Shown in pieces: positions 31,441-43,901 of a DNA stretch of 64,000 nucleotides. The translations under genes and the position numbers were made by a program. Source of the DNA: Notolepis coatsorum (taxonomy: Eukaryota > Chordata > Actinopteri > Aulopiformes > Paralepididae); contig OZ020598.1 in assembly GCA_963971535.1 (NCBI GenBank), positions 97,991,634 through 98,055,633 on the forward strand, read 5' to 3'. How positions within the stretch are numbered: position 1 is the stretch's first letter; each line of letters begins with the position of its first letter. The notes under the pieces are model-generated. The model was not told the origin of the DNA. It ran no database searches and worked only from the letters and a program-made list of their open reading frames with translations.

Positions 31441-31808
31441 GTGCGATGCTGCTCACAACACTGGTAAGTGATTATGACAATCATAGTGAAGGATTTAATG
31501 CATGCTATGACTTTGAAGTGGTCTGACAACTAAATAATTTATTGTGCAGCTTGAATGAGAATCAACTGGAGAGATTTGGTCTGCTAAAAATGCCCAGAAC
31601 AATATCCAAATAAATGGCTGTCACACACAAATACACATACAAAAGGTCTATTTGCACCATATTTCACATGGATGTTCAAAACACCTAAATATAGCTTTCC
31701 AATAATTCCCTGGTCAACAACACATTTTCTATGTCAAATATTGTATGCTCACACAAAGGTAATGTATGATGGTGACTTTACACTGTACCAGAAAAAAGAT
31801 TAAGTTCC
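31441..31808. other. no recognisable feature
   Basis: Between the Harbinger-like element and an (ATA)n tract; nothing identified. Confidence 0.4.
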
Positions 31809-32211
<403 letters not shown>

Positions 32212-32219
32212 GTGATCAG

Positions 32220-34854
32220 ACATACAATAAGGGACACAAACACAAACAAAATACTGAGAGAACCAGCGGAAATAGAGAAGGCATTTGAAGAATATTATAG
32301 GAAACTATACACACAACCGATAGCGGCAGGGGAGGAGGAGATAGAAACATTTTTAGAAAAATTGGATTTACCATCAATAGGGAAGGAACAGAATGGAATA
32401 TTAAATGCAGAAATCACAGAACAAGAAGTGGGGAATGCGATCAGTAGGGCAAAGAGTAGTAAGTCACCGGGTAGCGACGGATTCCCCTCGGAATTCTACA
32501 AGACATTTAGGCAGGAACTGAGCCCCATGTTAGAAGCAGCATTCAGACACACAATGGAAAAAGGCAAAATGCCACCTTCATGGAAAGAGGCCATAATTAC
32601 TACAATTCCAAAAGAAGGGAAAGATAGAGAACTGTGTAGTAGTTTCAGACCTGTGTCCATACTTAATGTAGATTACAAGATGTATACATCAATAATATCC
32701 AAAAGATTTGAGACATTTATGACAGATATAATAGACGAAGACCAGACTGGATTCATTAAAGGAAGACAGACACAGGATAACATAAGGAAGACAGTGCAGA
32801 TAGTAGAGGAAAGGAAGGAAGGGAAAAAAAAGGAAGGAGGAAGTGCAGTATTAGTTAGCCTAGATGCAGAAAAAGCCTTCGATAGTGTAAGCTGGTTATT
32901 TCTATATAAAGTATTAGCGAGATTTGGATTAGACAAAAACGCTATGAAAACAATTAGGGCATTATATCAAGAACCGACGGCTAGGATTAAGGTGAATGGT
33001 AGTCTGACGGACCGGATTAAACTAGAGAGAGCTACCAGACAGGGTTGTTGTCTTTCGCCGACGCTCTTCGATGTATTCATCGAACCACTGGCCCAACTAA
33101 TTAGACAGACCAAAGACATCAAAGGGGTGGAGATAAGGGGGACGGAACATAAATTGGGATTATTCGCAGATGACGTGATAGTATATATGAGACAACCAGA
33201 CACAAGCTTCCCGACACTGATGGATCTGCTGACAGAATATGGATATTACTCAGGGTATAGACTTAATGTGACAAAGACACAGACATTAGCACTGAACTAC
33301 ACACCAACGATAGAGATCAAAGAAAAATACAAAATCAAATGGGACATGGACAGGATCAAGTACCTAGGGGTGAACATCACAAGAGGGGGGGAGGGGCTAT
33401 ACGATGCAAACTATACACAGATAAATCAGAAAATCAAGAGATATCTAGAAAGATAGACAGTGATGCCCCTAGATTTCAGTTCAAGAATCGAAATCATTAA
33501 GATGAACATATTACCAAGGTTACTATACCTATTTCAATCCCTACCTATATTAATACCACAAAAACAATTTAGGGAATGGGATAGACAGATATCAAGATTC
33601 ATTTGGGGGGGGAAAAGGCCAAGGATCAGATATGTGACTACAATTACCAAAGGAGAAAGGAGGGATGGCAGTACCCAGTTTAGAAAGCTATTACTATGCA
33701 GCACAGCTTAGAACAGTAGCATGCTGGTGCAATGTGAACTATGAGGCCAAATGGAAAGATATAGAAACCAAAAGAGAGGGATTCAAAGTGCAGGCACTGA
33801 TAGGAGATAGGGAGCTGTTCAGAAGACAGGAGCAACTACTAGATCCAATTACCAGATTCACTATAAACATATGGAACACAATAGTAAAGAAATACAAGCT
33901 AGAAAAAGAATCTAAGATACTGAGATGGATAGCACACGACAACAAATTCAGACCAGGGATAGAAGATCATGGGTTCAAGAGGTGGGAACGGGGGGTATAA
34001 CAGCAATGTGCACGATGACGGAAGGAGGGGAGATGCAGACTCTACAAACATTGAAAGAAAGATACGGACTAGATAATAGGGACCACTTTAGATATTTACA
34101 GATTAGGGACTACTATAACAAAGAAATAAAGCAAGATAGAGACAAAGAACAGAATGGGGTAATTAAGATAATGGTAAAGTCATACGAAGGACGGAAGGGG
34201 AGGGTGATATCAGCACTATATCAGGCAATAATGGACAGTAAGGGAAATACAACATTGTATGTGAAAGAAAAGTGGGAAAGAGTGTTGGAAATAGAGATAA
34301 CAGAGGAGGAATGGTATGACACATGTAAGACACAACAAACAACCACAGGATCAAGGATATGGAGGGAGTTTGGGTGGAAAAATATAATTAGATACTTTAT
34401 AACACCAGAAATACAGGGCAATTACACACCAGCAAAGAAAACATGTTGGAGGGAGTGTGGACAGGAAGGGGCGAACCATACACACATATTCTGGGGATGT
34501 CAGAAGATAAGGCACTACTGGGAAGAGATAGGAGGGATAATAAATGAAATAATAGGATACGAAATACCCCAGGGAGGCCAAGTGTTGTATTTGGGGAATC
34601 TGTCACAGGAAGGAATCCAAGGGGAAGACAAATATTTGATTAAGATATTGATAGTGGCAGCCAAGAAAACTTTAACTAAACTGTGGTACAAGGTAGAAGT
34701 GCTGACAAAGGATCAATGGATAGAGTTGGTAGAGGGGATACAGGAAATGGAGAGAATCACACATCTGCTGAGGCTGCAAGAAGAAAAGTTTGAATGGAAA
34801 TGGGGAAAATGGGAAGAATACAGGAGGGGAAGTAACGACATCACAGAGGTTTGA
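32220..34854 (+). pseudogene. L1/Tx1-type reverse transcriptase, truncated
   Basis: The first frame (to 33456) holds the RT: KSPGSDGFPSEFYK, FRPVSILNVDYKMYTSI, DQTGFIKGRQTQDNI, VSLDAEKAFDSVSW and catalytic LFADDVIVY (FADD near 33167-33178). A TAG stop at 33454-33456 stands where related proteins have a tryptophan, and the same frame continues with LPLDF-like and IEIIKMNILPRLLYLFQ. Frameshifts near 33650 and 33995 follow. The last frame (to 34854) carries the C-terminal cysteine/histidine cluster CWRECGQEGANHTHIFWGC at about 34444-34500. No endonuclease or ORF1 remains. Assigned to the L1/Tx1 group by motif style; the exact family is unknown. Confidence 0.85.
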
Positions 34855-35056
34855 AAAGGATACAAGGAAATGAATAAAAATGTAAATAAATAATGCAAAT
34901 GTAGAATGGACCGAAGGACCCATGTCACACTTTTTCTTTACTCATTTTTTGTCTATTTGTTTTAATTTATGTACTGTGTATTGTCTATGAATGTTGTCTA
35001 TGTATGTTGATGAAAAAATGAAAATAAAAATTTAAGTTAAAAAAAAAAAAAAAAAA
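32220..35056 (+). mobile_element. 5'-truncated L1/Tx1-type LINE with target duplication
   Basis: The 8-bp duplication GTGATCAG flanks it at 32212-32219 and 35057-35064. The 5' end starts between the endonuclease and RT domains. The 3' end has a short UTR and a poly-A run of about 18 (35039-35056). This is the form expected from target-primed reverse transcription with early stop. Confidence 0.9.
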
Positions 35057-35064
35057 GTGATCAG

Positions 35065-35162
35065 TGCGACTTTGTTATTCAAGAAGTTTGTATCAAGTAG
35101 CCCTTCGTAGTGCTCAGTACCCTTGACGTGGCTCTCAGTTTAAAAAAGGTTGGCGACCCCTG
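35065..35162. mobile_element. possible hAT terminus
   Basis: Ends AAAAAAGGTTGGCGACCCCTG, which reads inverted as CAGGGGTCGCCAACC, a style seen in hAT termini. No partner end found. Confidence 0.35.
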
Positions 35163-36100
35163 CTTTAGAGTAACTAAAGCATGATGATGATTTGTCCACC
35201 CTAGTGTTTGATATTTCCTCGCCATTCAATGTACCTCAGTACCTCTTTTTTCCTGTTTTCCTAGTACCTCCAAAGAGGACACAGTTACACAGGATAATCC
35301 ACAGACCTTGTTATGAACAGTTTCATGGAGGAACTATTGTCTACCGAAGTACACCCCATTTCATTATTACGATGCATCAACTCGTATTTATGTCAACTGG
35401 AATTTATACTTCTACCTAAAGTCATGAAATATTGGCGCTGTGTCAGATTTCCCAGTCTATGATAAGAGTTGTTGATGGAAATGACAGAGGGGGAATGACA
35501 TGGAGGCTTCCACTGATAGAATCAAAATAGAGTTGAACTGAGCAGTATGGACAGAGTAGAGGAAGACAAAACAATCTCTCCCTCCCTCTCCCGCCCTCTC
35601 TTCATCTCTCTCTTCCTCTGTACAGTATCTCCTTCACTCTCTGTCTCTCTCTCTCTTTCCTCAGTCTCTCTGCCTCTCTTTTTCTCTCTCCCTCTCTTTC
35701 TCACCCCCCCCCCCTCTCTCACTCTCCCTAAACACCCAGTGAAAGCCATCTATTGACTCCAGAACAGAGCTATCTTTAGGCAGGCTTACCGACTGGGTGG
35801 AGATCTCTGCACTTCTACCCGAGTGCAATCTTCTAGTTAATAACGGGCCCAATCCATTTAGGTGTTGTGGTGATGACTTACAGCTGTGTTTATCTGTCTA
35901 TGACACTATGTCAGCTGTCGGTCGGGGCACTTCAGCGGGGCACTTTGGGGGGGGGGGGGGGGGGGGGGCACTTCAGGGGGGTCACCTTGGTACTATATAG
36001 GTGTCAGTATGTGGACAAAAGAACAATTTACTACATCGAATGACACTACAGAGACACAACCTCCAATAATGATCTGATGAAGAAGACAATCTTCAAATGC
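35163..36100. other. unassigned region with CT-rich and poly-G tracts
   Basis: CT-rich tract at 35573-35735; poly-G run at 35946-35969. No element or gene recognised. Confidence 0.5.
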
Positions 36101-36119
36101 CAAGGGTATTACTGCAGGA

Positions 36120-36335
36120 GACTCCTAATCACACACACACACTCACAAGTACACACACGCACACGCAGACACATACACACACATACACGCACCACACGCA
36201 CGCTCACACAAATACACACAGACAAGGGAACACACACACACTCGCAAGTATACACACACACACACACACCACACACACACACTCACATATAGACACAGAG
36301 ACCACGAGAGCATACACACACACATACACACATGG
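36120..36335. repeat. imperfect (CA)n tract
   Basis: Degenerate ACACAC repeats with CG and TC interruptions, directly before the Rex1 fragment. Confidence 0.85.
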
Positions 36336-37088
36336 CCCCCTGCTGTACTCACTCTACACACACGACTGTGTGGCCAAGTTCAGCTCTAACTCCATAGTGA
36401 AGTTCGCAGACGACACGGTGGTGGTGGGGCTGATCTCGGACAACGACGAGAAGGCCTACCGGGAGGAGGTTGAGGTACTGGAACGCTGGTGCCAGGACAA
36501 CAGCCTGCTCCTGAACATTGGTAAAACCAAGGAGCTGATCGTGGATTATAGGAGAGGACAGCAGGAGACGCACACACCACTGATGATTAACTGGGCCACC
36601 GTGGACAGGGTGAGCAGCTTTAAGTACCTGGGGGTCCACATCTCAGAGGATCTGACATGGTCAACACACATAGACACAGTCGTAAAGAAGGCGAAACAGC
36701 GCCTCTACCACCTGAGACAGTTAAGGAAGTTCAGAGTATCGGGGAAGATACTCCAGTCCTATACTCAGGAGCTGTAGAGAGCATCCTGACCGGAAACATC
36801 ACTGCCTGGTATGGAAACAGCACGGCACAGGACAAGAAGGCCCTACAGAGAGTGGTGCGCTCAGCCGAGCGTACCATGGGTATTGCACTACCCCCCCTGC
36901 AGGTTCTATACAACAAGAGGTGCAAATCCAGAGCCTGCAGGATAATGAAAGACCCTCACCACCCCAATAACAGCCTGTTTCAGCTGCTGAGGTCAGGCAG
37001 ACGCCTGCGAACCCCAGCTACTAGGACAGAGCGGCTGAGGCTCAGCTTCTTCCCCCAGGCCATCAGAGCCATGAACAATGAACATTGA
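36332..37088 (+). pseudogene. Rex1/Babar-like RT, C-terminal half
   Basis: The frame to 36777 has PLLYSLYTHDCVAKF, catalytic KFADDTVVVG, VLERWCQDNSLLLNIGKTKE and FKYLGVHISEDLTWSTHI. A frameshift at about 36757 moves to the frame ending at 37088 (YSGAVESILTGNITAWYGN, LQRVVRSAERTMG, RIMKDPHHPNNSLFQLL). The ending FFPQAIRAMN is typical of this LINE group. Otherwise well preserved. Confidence 0.8.
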
Positions 37089-37510
37089 GTGCTCAGAACA
37101 TTGAACTATCCACACACAAGCACACATGAACACACACACGACACGCACGCTGTGCACGCTCACACACGAGCAGCCACTTAACACTTTAACATGAGCGGGC
37201 ACACACTCATGTCGCACACACGCACACTTATGGCCAAAGGAAAGGACACTTTAAATTAGAATAACAGGAACAGTGTATTGCACTACCAAAGCTAACTAGC
37301 ATGTCCCATATGCTCTGTAAATAACTATGTACAGATACCGAGATGTCACTCCATGTTACCTGTTACCTGTTTACTGCACAATGTTGTTTTTTCATTTTGA
37401 TTCTATTATATGTTGTACCACTGTATTGCACATCGTTGCGGGCAAGACCACCCGCATTTCATTGTATACCTGTATGCCGTGACAATTAAAACTCTTGACT
37501 TGACTTGACT
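36332..37510 (+). mobile_element. 5'-truncated Rex1/Babar-like LINE
   Basis: Begins in the RT palm and runs to a 3' UTR ending TTGTATACCTGTATGCCGTG, ACAATTAAAACTC, then (TTGAC)n. The same tail in reverse occurs at 43930-43981, inside a hAT element. Confidence 0.8.
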
Positions 37511-37980
37511 AGTTATAGTTGAAAGTGGGGGTGCAAAATTTTTTTGTCTTTTTTTGTCTTTTTTTTTCTTTTTCTTTTTTTTCTTTTTTTTGGACAGGCA
37601 AGGAGTGGTTTGGAGGGGGTCCGGCACGACCCCCTCCATAGCAGATTTTTTTTTAAATTGAATGAACCTGTACGTGCAATTTCCTGCAATATAGAGCCAC
37701 CACTAGACCCCTGGCCCTTCTATCCTCTTTGTTTTACTGTGTCCTACCAGTTTTTATTACTTTCATTGCTTTATTATGTTTTTAATCCTATATCTTGCAC
37801 CATACTGTTTGTTTTTGTTGCTTTCATTGCTTTGCTATGTTTTTTTTCTTTCTTTTAATCATATACCTTGCCTCACACTAATTTGTTTTTATCAACTTGC
37901 TTGTGAAGCACTTTGGTGTCAGCTGCCGCTGCCTGGAAATGTGCTATACAAATAAAACTGACTTGACTTGACTCGACTTC
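37511..37980 (+). mobile_element. second LINE-like 3' UTR and tail
   Basis: T-rich at 37538-37592. Further on, CTTGTGAAGCACTTTGGTGT, GCTATACAAATAAAACTG and (ACTTG)n form a retroposon tail on the plus strand. No coding part seen. Confidence 0.5.
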
Positions 37981-39073
37981 AATCTTGACCAATAAAGCTG
38001 CTCTTTTCACTATAAAACTCAGTTTATATTGCAGTATGATAGCCAATTACTATAATAATAATATATTAATATATATATATACTGTATATACACTGTATAT
38101 TGATTTTTCGCTCATTCTTATTAAATCAATCTCCTTTCAAATAGGCCAAGTTTTAATAAGAAAGAGAAAAAAGATATATTTCCATTACCTGTAAATCTTG
38201 TGTCTGCAGTGCACAATCATGACACCGATCTCAAAAAAAAAAAATAATAATAATGGAGGCCCCTCGTCACTATAGGCCCACGGGCCGCGGCCGTCGTTAA
38301 TCCGGCCCTGCTCGTCTGCCATATAGATAGCGTTAACGTTTGCAAATGAAGTCAACGTCATCCAGCTCACACCACATATCTAGATAACGTTAGCTAGCGG
38401 CTAGCACTAAAGCTAACGCCAACCAGAGAGGGAAACGTTATTATTATTTATTCGAGGAAACCGTATGACCAGATCGCAATTCGGGACCGTGAAACACTTT
38501 TATTGTATTGCGTAGAAGTTCTACTACCACTCAATAGTAACTTATGTCTAACATAATCCTTTTATTTGAACAACTTACTGGAAAAGCCTGCCTGCCTGCC
38601 ACCAATATTATGACACACTCTGTGGGCTTTGATATTTACACTCAGCCTACCTGCAGCCAGACTGCAGCGCTGTGCACCAAGGTCGACGCGCTGGAGATGG
38701 GAGGCACTGGATCAAACCATAATGGGGCAGGGGGGGGGGGGGGTTCGCAATCTTTGGAAACTTAAAAACTTGTTATTAAGTGTCATTGCGTATTATTAAT
38801 TTGATTGAAATTACGTAGTTATGGTTAGATAATATTTATATATTGGGGGGGGGATATATCAATGATCAAAAAGTGAGGGAGCAAAGAGACAAGTTTGCTC
38901 CCCCAAGTTCAATACTGGTAGAGCACCCGCTTCGCCTGCTCCATTACGTAGGCGCCTATGCATACACACACATGCACATGCACACTCACACAAATACACA
39001 CAGATACAATGGAACACACAAACACACACAATGAATTATTAAAATGTACTGATCTTTTCCAACTGGCACACGC
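37981..39073. other. unassigned region; possible DNA transposon end at 38310
   Basis: 38262-38310 ends GGCCGTCGTTAATCCGGCCCTG, which resembles an inverted CAGGGCCGGATTAA terminus; no partner was found. A G-run lies at 38730-38742. Nothing else recognised. Confidence 0.35.
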
Positions 39074-39078
39074 ACGCA

Positions 39079-39151
<73 letters not shown>
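39079..39151. repeat. (CA)n microsatellite
   Basis: About 35 uninterrupted CA repeats. Confidence 0.95.
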
Positions 39152-39154
<3 letters not shown>

Positions 39155-39574
39155 CCCTGTTCAGACCTGGCATTAAGATCCACTCTGGGTGAACCGATCA
39201 CAAGTGACCAGCTCTAATGATCTCTGTTCACAACAGAGCGCTTGCAGTGTTTCCATTGCAATTAACTTCACGTTTGAAATCAATAAGGAGGCGAGATGAT
39301 CCACACACAACCATTTACGTAGCATATGAGCTATACTCATTCTCTTTCCATATCGTCATTGTGGATATTAGCCGACACCTCGCCTGTCTGCATGAATTTA
39401 GCTTTTCCATTATCCAAAGGACCTGAAAGCTATAGGAAGGTAAACGATGCAGATAATAAAACCCCTCTCCAGGTGGTTTTATGTACTGTAGAAGCCTGAC
39501 GAGCGAGTGTCTCTCTCCACCCATGACAGCTGTCTACAAAAGCTGATAGGCCTATCTCATAAAATCACATAGCA

Positions 39575-39808
39575 TCTGCGGCGACAGTGGCTCAGGGGGT
39601 AGAGCAGTCATCTGGGAATCCAGAGGTTCCTGGTTCGATTCCCGCTCCTTCCCAGGCCCCTAATTGCTCCCGATGTGCAGGTTGGCACCTTGCATGATCA
39701 CCTCTGCCATCGGTGTGTGAATGTGTGAGTGAATGGGTACAATGTGAGGAACCAAATTGTAAAGCGCTTTGGATAAAAGCTGCTATATAAATGCAGCCAT
39801 TTACCATT
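39575..39808 (+). mobile_element. tRNA-derived SINE with target duplication
   Basis: The A-box-like GTGGCTCAGGGGGTAGAGC is near 39588 and the B-box-like GGTTCGATTCC near 39631. The body has CAGGTTGGCACCTTGCATGA and the tail AAAGCGCTTTGGATAAAAGC. Flanked by ACATAGCA at 39567-39574 and 39809-39816. Confidence 0.85.
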
Positions 39809-39816
39809 ACATAGCA

Positions 39817-40326
39817 ATTTTCTTGCATATTCATTCCATACTACTAAATAAGAGGTTTTCTGTCCCGGGAATAGAAGCACCCTATCCCTTCAGCTACCAG
39901 TCAAAACACAATGGTCATAATTCAGTAAGCAGTGAGCATAATTAAATAATTCAGCGAGGGAAACTATGCATAAACATATGGGTTCTCAGCCTTTATTGGT
40001 GTTATATTAATAATTCTTGCGACAAAAGAACACCTTTATGTTGTTAATCAGCATTCAAAAACATAATATAATCCATACCAGAATTCAGTAGGAATTAAAA
40101 AGTTGTGTGTAAATATTGGATTGGATAAATAGTGGATAAACCTCATTTGCTCGTCATTATTTCTGCAGACCTGTAAGCTTTATAGTTTATGCTGTGTAAT
40201 TAAGTGTAATGAAAGAAAATGTTTTTATGCAAAGTATTACACAGAACAACAATACAAAATGTACTCCGGAGGGGGAGAAAATAAATAAACTACAACTTAC
40301 ATATATTCACCAAATAATTTCTTAGA
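39817..40326. other. no recognisable feature
   Basis: AT-rich spacer. Confidence 0.45.
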
Positions 40327-40327
40327 C

Positions 40328-40560
40328 CAGGGTTTCCCAATAGGCGGCCCGCGGGCCACATCAGGCATTTTAATTTGGCGGCAAAGTTCTATTAATCAAA
40401 CGTGAAAAAATTTAAATACTATGTACGTTTCTCCTATGACAAGAGCGGACGCTTTTATTATGAAATTTGTAGCGCAGATAACTTTTATTATGAAACAGGA
40501 AGGACACAATGCTGTGTAAATGTCATGCTGTTGACATGCTGTCTGAAATTTGATGCTCCT
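40328..40560. mobile_element. possible hAT left end
   Basis: Starts CAGGGTTTCCCAATAGGCGG with CCCGCGGGCC, close in style to the confirmed hAT end at 55966. No right end identified. Confidence 0.4.
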
Positions 40561-40673
40561 TCATATAACAAAAAAACTTAAATGGTTATTGAATGTATAC
40601 ATTTGGACTTGCATGTCATGCAACTGAAAGGAATTCCATGCAACTGAGATGACAAGCTGTTCAAAATAATCTC

Positions 40674-40799
40674 TGTTTACAGACTGTTGAGCATATCCTG
40701 ACCATCTGCCCCCTATACAGACCACCATCGGAAGCCAGCCTCTTTGATGTGGGACTAGAGACAAGGGCATGGCTACAAGACACCGAGTTGGACCTCTGA
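40674..40799 (+). pseudogene. LINE C-terminal fragment
   Basis: One frame reads TVEHILTICPLYRPPSEASL and ends with DTELDL and a stop. The Cys/His pattern and spacing fit the C-terminus of an I/CR1-type LINE polyprotein. Too short to place in a family. Confidence 0.45.
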
Positions 40800-41187
40800 T
40801 GTTACACGAAAGAGAAGAAGAGAGTTGTAGTCCAAAAGCGTTATGTCGATGTGTCACAGGTACTGTATATAGCTCGCTACGTGTGGCTAACTAGAGCTAG
40901 ACAGATAATGTTAGCTAATAGCTAATGTTAGACAGAAAACCAGTCAAGTTACTGCAGCAGTCAGTTTTCGACAATAATCAGCATAATTAATAATAACATG
41001 CTAGTTTGACAGCTGTGAGTGCTGACAACAGACGTGTTTGTGGTTTATGCTCATTATACTAAGGTACATTTTCTCTTACATGTGTGACTTCCATTCAGCA
41101 CAGCTAATTGCACACACTCACTTTAAACAAACACTCACCGTAACACTCACTTTAGACACTTTAAACACTTTAACACTACATGATATT

Positions 41188-41631
41188 GGGCGGCTAAGTG
41201 GCGCAGTGGGCAAGGCGCTCGCCACTAATGCAGGAGATGCTGGGTTCGAGCCCAGCTCTCGGCATTGCTACCAGCTTGGCTGGTCGTTCATACTAACGCA
41301 ATTGGCAGTGTTAGGAGTGGGAAGCTGGTGGGTGGGGATTGGATGTTGTGGACAGCGACTCCTACAGGTCGGTTGGTGCGCCTGCGCAGCAGAATCAGGA
41401 AGCAACGGGGGCGGCGTGTCCCTCCCACCCAGACCCTCGCCGCTCAGAGATCGCGTGAAAAGATGCGACGGCTGCCTCCTCGTGTACCGGAGGGGACACG
41501 TGATGCAAGGCTTCGTCCACATTGCAGCCGGCCTGTGGGAGGCATGGCCTAACAGCGTTCGAGACAAGGGAGGGTAGAATTGGACAATATAAAATTGGGA
41601 TGGGAGAAAAATAGAAAATGGGAGAAAAAAA
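41188..41631 (+). mobile_element. 444-bp tRNA-derived SINE with 16-bp target duplication
   Basis: AACACTACATGATATT is perfectly repeated at 41172-41187 and 41632-41647. The head has an A-box-like AAGTGGCGCAGTGGGCAAGG and a B-box-like GGGTTCGAGCC near 41242. The body is long and GC-rich and the tail is A-rich (GGGAGAAAAAAA). A 179-codon frame across it is incidental. Confidence 0.9.
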
Positions 41632-41717
41632 AACACTACATGATATTTATCTATTTATTTGTTAAATCATGGAACACACACAGAGACCACTACTAGAGCA
41701 TACGCATACACACAAAT

Positions 41718-41880
41718 ACACACATTTACATTTACATTTAGTCATTTAGCTGAAGCTTTTATCCAAAGCGACTTACAAGTTCTGTACGACAAGTCATCAG
41801 GAAGGGCACAACTCTATCAGCTGAGTAACAATGTTCATAAAGTGTTGAGTGCTACAGTGTAGGTTAGTTTATTAGGACAA
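41718..41880 (-). mobile_element. retroposon 3' tail fragment
   Basis: Minus strand carries TTGTAAGTCGCTTTGGATAA and AAATGTAAATGTAAATGT, a common fish retroposon tail. Confidence 0.5.
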
Positions 41881-41989
41881 GTGCATGACAGAAAGGTTAG
41901 TTAGGGTTAGATTTTTTTATTTTTTATTTTTTGTCACAGAAATACACAGAGACACACGAAAACACACACTCACAATCATACACACACAC

Positions 41990-43427
41990 TAGAGCTGTCC
42001 CCAACTAAGGATTTGGATAGTCGATTTTGATTGGCCGATAGTCGACTACTACCCTCCTGAATGCAAAAAAATTAAATAAAAAAAAATATATTTTTTTTTC
42101 ATTCCATTTGGCCTGTGGGGGGTGCTTAACACAATGGCCGCCAACAACGAGTTTTCTCGTTATTGGCCGCCAATCGAATAGCGCCAAGAACGAGTTTACT
42201 AGTTTTTGGGATAATTATATCGTTTATTCGCTATATCTATTCATAATTCATAGCCGCAGCCTCTGGTATAGTCTTCAGACCCTGTCTGAGCTGGCAGACG
42301 GTCAACACCGCCCTCTACAGCCAGGCGGAGCTATTGCATCTCATTGAAAATGGGCTTGTGTCTTTTAGGAGGTGATCTGAGCCGGGCGGGCAGGGTTTAA
42401 ATATTCAGGCGAGCCACTTCTATACAACGATGGCATCAGTAACTCCGCCCGCCCCTCATTGTGAAACGGTCAGTAGTGTGGTGCGGACCTCCACGAGCAT
42501 TATTTGGAATTGCGATAAGATATTTGGATTATCTCTTTTGCATTACATCATATACAAGGTAAGAACATCATATATGAATTTGATCGTTGATCTGACATTT
42601 ATTTCTACCACGATCAAAGCAATCTGTGTGTAGGTGTATGTGCTTATTACCGTTGGCTGCGGTGGAGGTGGGGTAGGGGCGCCCCACTATGACGGTAATT
42701 TCATGTATGGACGAGGAGACATAATAGTGATAATCTAGCGTTGATTTCAGGATGATTAGATAGTCAGCCGAAAAATTACAACGTGATGACTGGATTACAG
42801 TAAAATGCATTTTCTCGCCTTTTCCTGGAATTACTGAAAAACACCCAAACCATACTCTATTCAAAACGATATAAAACGGAAATGTACAAATGAAAAAACA
42901 ATCTGTCTCTGCAATGTTGACTAGAAGCAGCTCACTGAGACCCGACGGCGTTATTAGACCCATAGATATAATATAAGATATATTTTAAGCACTCGCAAAT
43001 GCCACAGTCTAAAACTATATCCATTGAATAAAGACCTGGCAATGAATGGGGTATTATCGCCCCCTGCTGTGGCGGTCAATGTGTTAATGTCTGAAGGAGT
43101 CGACTGAAGGCTCCTTGTCCTCTGCTAAAGCATGCAATTGGTCCACTGATGGATACATATTGATATTTGTCTACTCTAGTGTGTTCATTAGATGGGTGAA
43201 ATCCTCTTTCAGTGCCTTCAGTGCTTTCTTAGGCAGTTAGGCTTGCTGGTATGCGCGCCATTAGCATTAGCCACGCTTCTAGGCCTCTTTGCTTTTGGAA
43301 AGAATGATACAAAAATAATTAAAAAAAATAATTATTATAATATATATATTTTTTTGCATTTGACTAAGAGGTTGGCAGTCGACTACGGCTCCTTTCGATC
43401 CTAGTCGACTAATCGGGGTCAGCCCTA
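41990..43427 (+). mobile_element. non-autonomous hAT transposon inserted in a (CA)n tract
   Basis: Ends TAGAGCTGTCCCCAACTA on the left and, inverted, TAGGGCTGACCCCGATTA on the right. Flanks carry ACACACAC at 41982-41989 and 43428-43435, an 8-bp duplication as hAT elements make, although in a CA tract this is weak evidence on its own. At 42430-42560 a frame (MASVTPPAPHCETV ... SIIWNCDKIFGL) followed by AAGGTAAGA looks like a decayed first transposase exon with a splice donor. The rest of the transposase is absent. Confidence 0.75.
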
Positions 43428-43535
43428 ACACACACACACACACAGTTTTTATGTGAAAAATCTTTAAATATTATGCTCATTACTGCCTCATTCTCCCTCA
43501 CAGATGGGTGGCTTGACAGAAATGCACAAACACCC

Positions 43536-43588
43536 CCCCCCCCCCCCACACACACACACACACACAACACACACACACTATATCTCTT

Positions 43589-43641
<53 letters not shown>
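43536..43641. repeat. C-run, (CA)n and (CT)n microsatellites
   Basis: C-run from 43532, CA repeats to 43579, then about 24 CT repeats at 43594-43641. Confidence 0.9.
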
Positions 43642-43648
<7 letters not shown>

Positions 43649-43901
43649 GTCTCACTATAATTTTGTCTCACTAAAATCTAATTTCCATTTCACAGCTTGT
43701 CCCTCCCTCCATCGTGCCAGACAAATCAACACGGTAAACAGAATTGCTGTTGAAGTACAAACAATAACGACAAAGAAGAAATAAAAGTTTCCGCAGTCAG
43801 ACGTGCTCCTGTAGGGATTCAGTCCCTCTGCCAAACAAAACACCTCGTTCTGGAGACAGACGCTTATCAGAGTAACGCTATTTGAGTCAGTCATTCATGA
43901 A

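Noticed and set aside
41038..41577. 179-codon open frame on the plus strand
   Set aside because: It lies across a SINE defined by a 16-bp target duplication; no protein domain.
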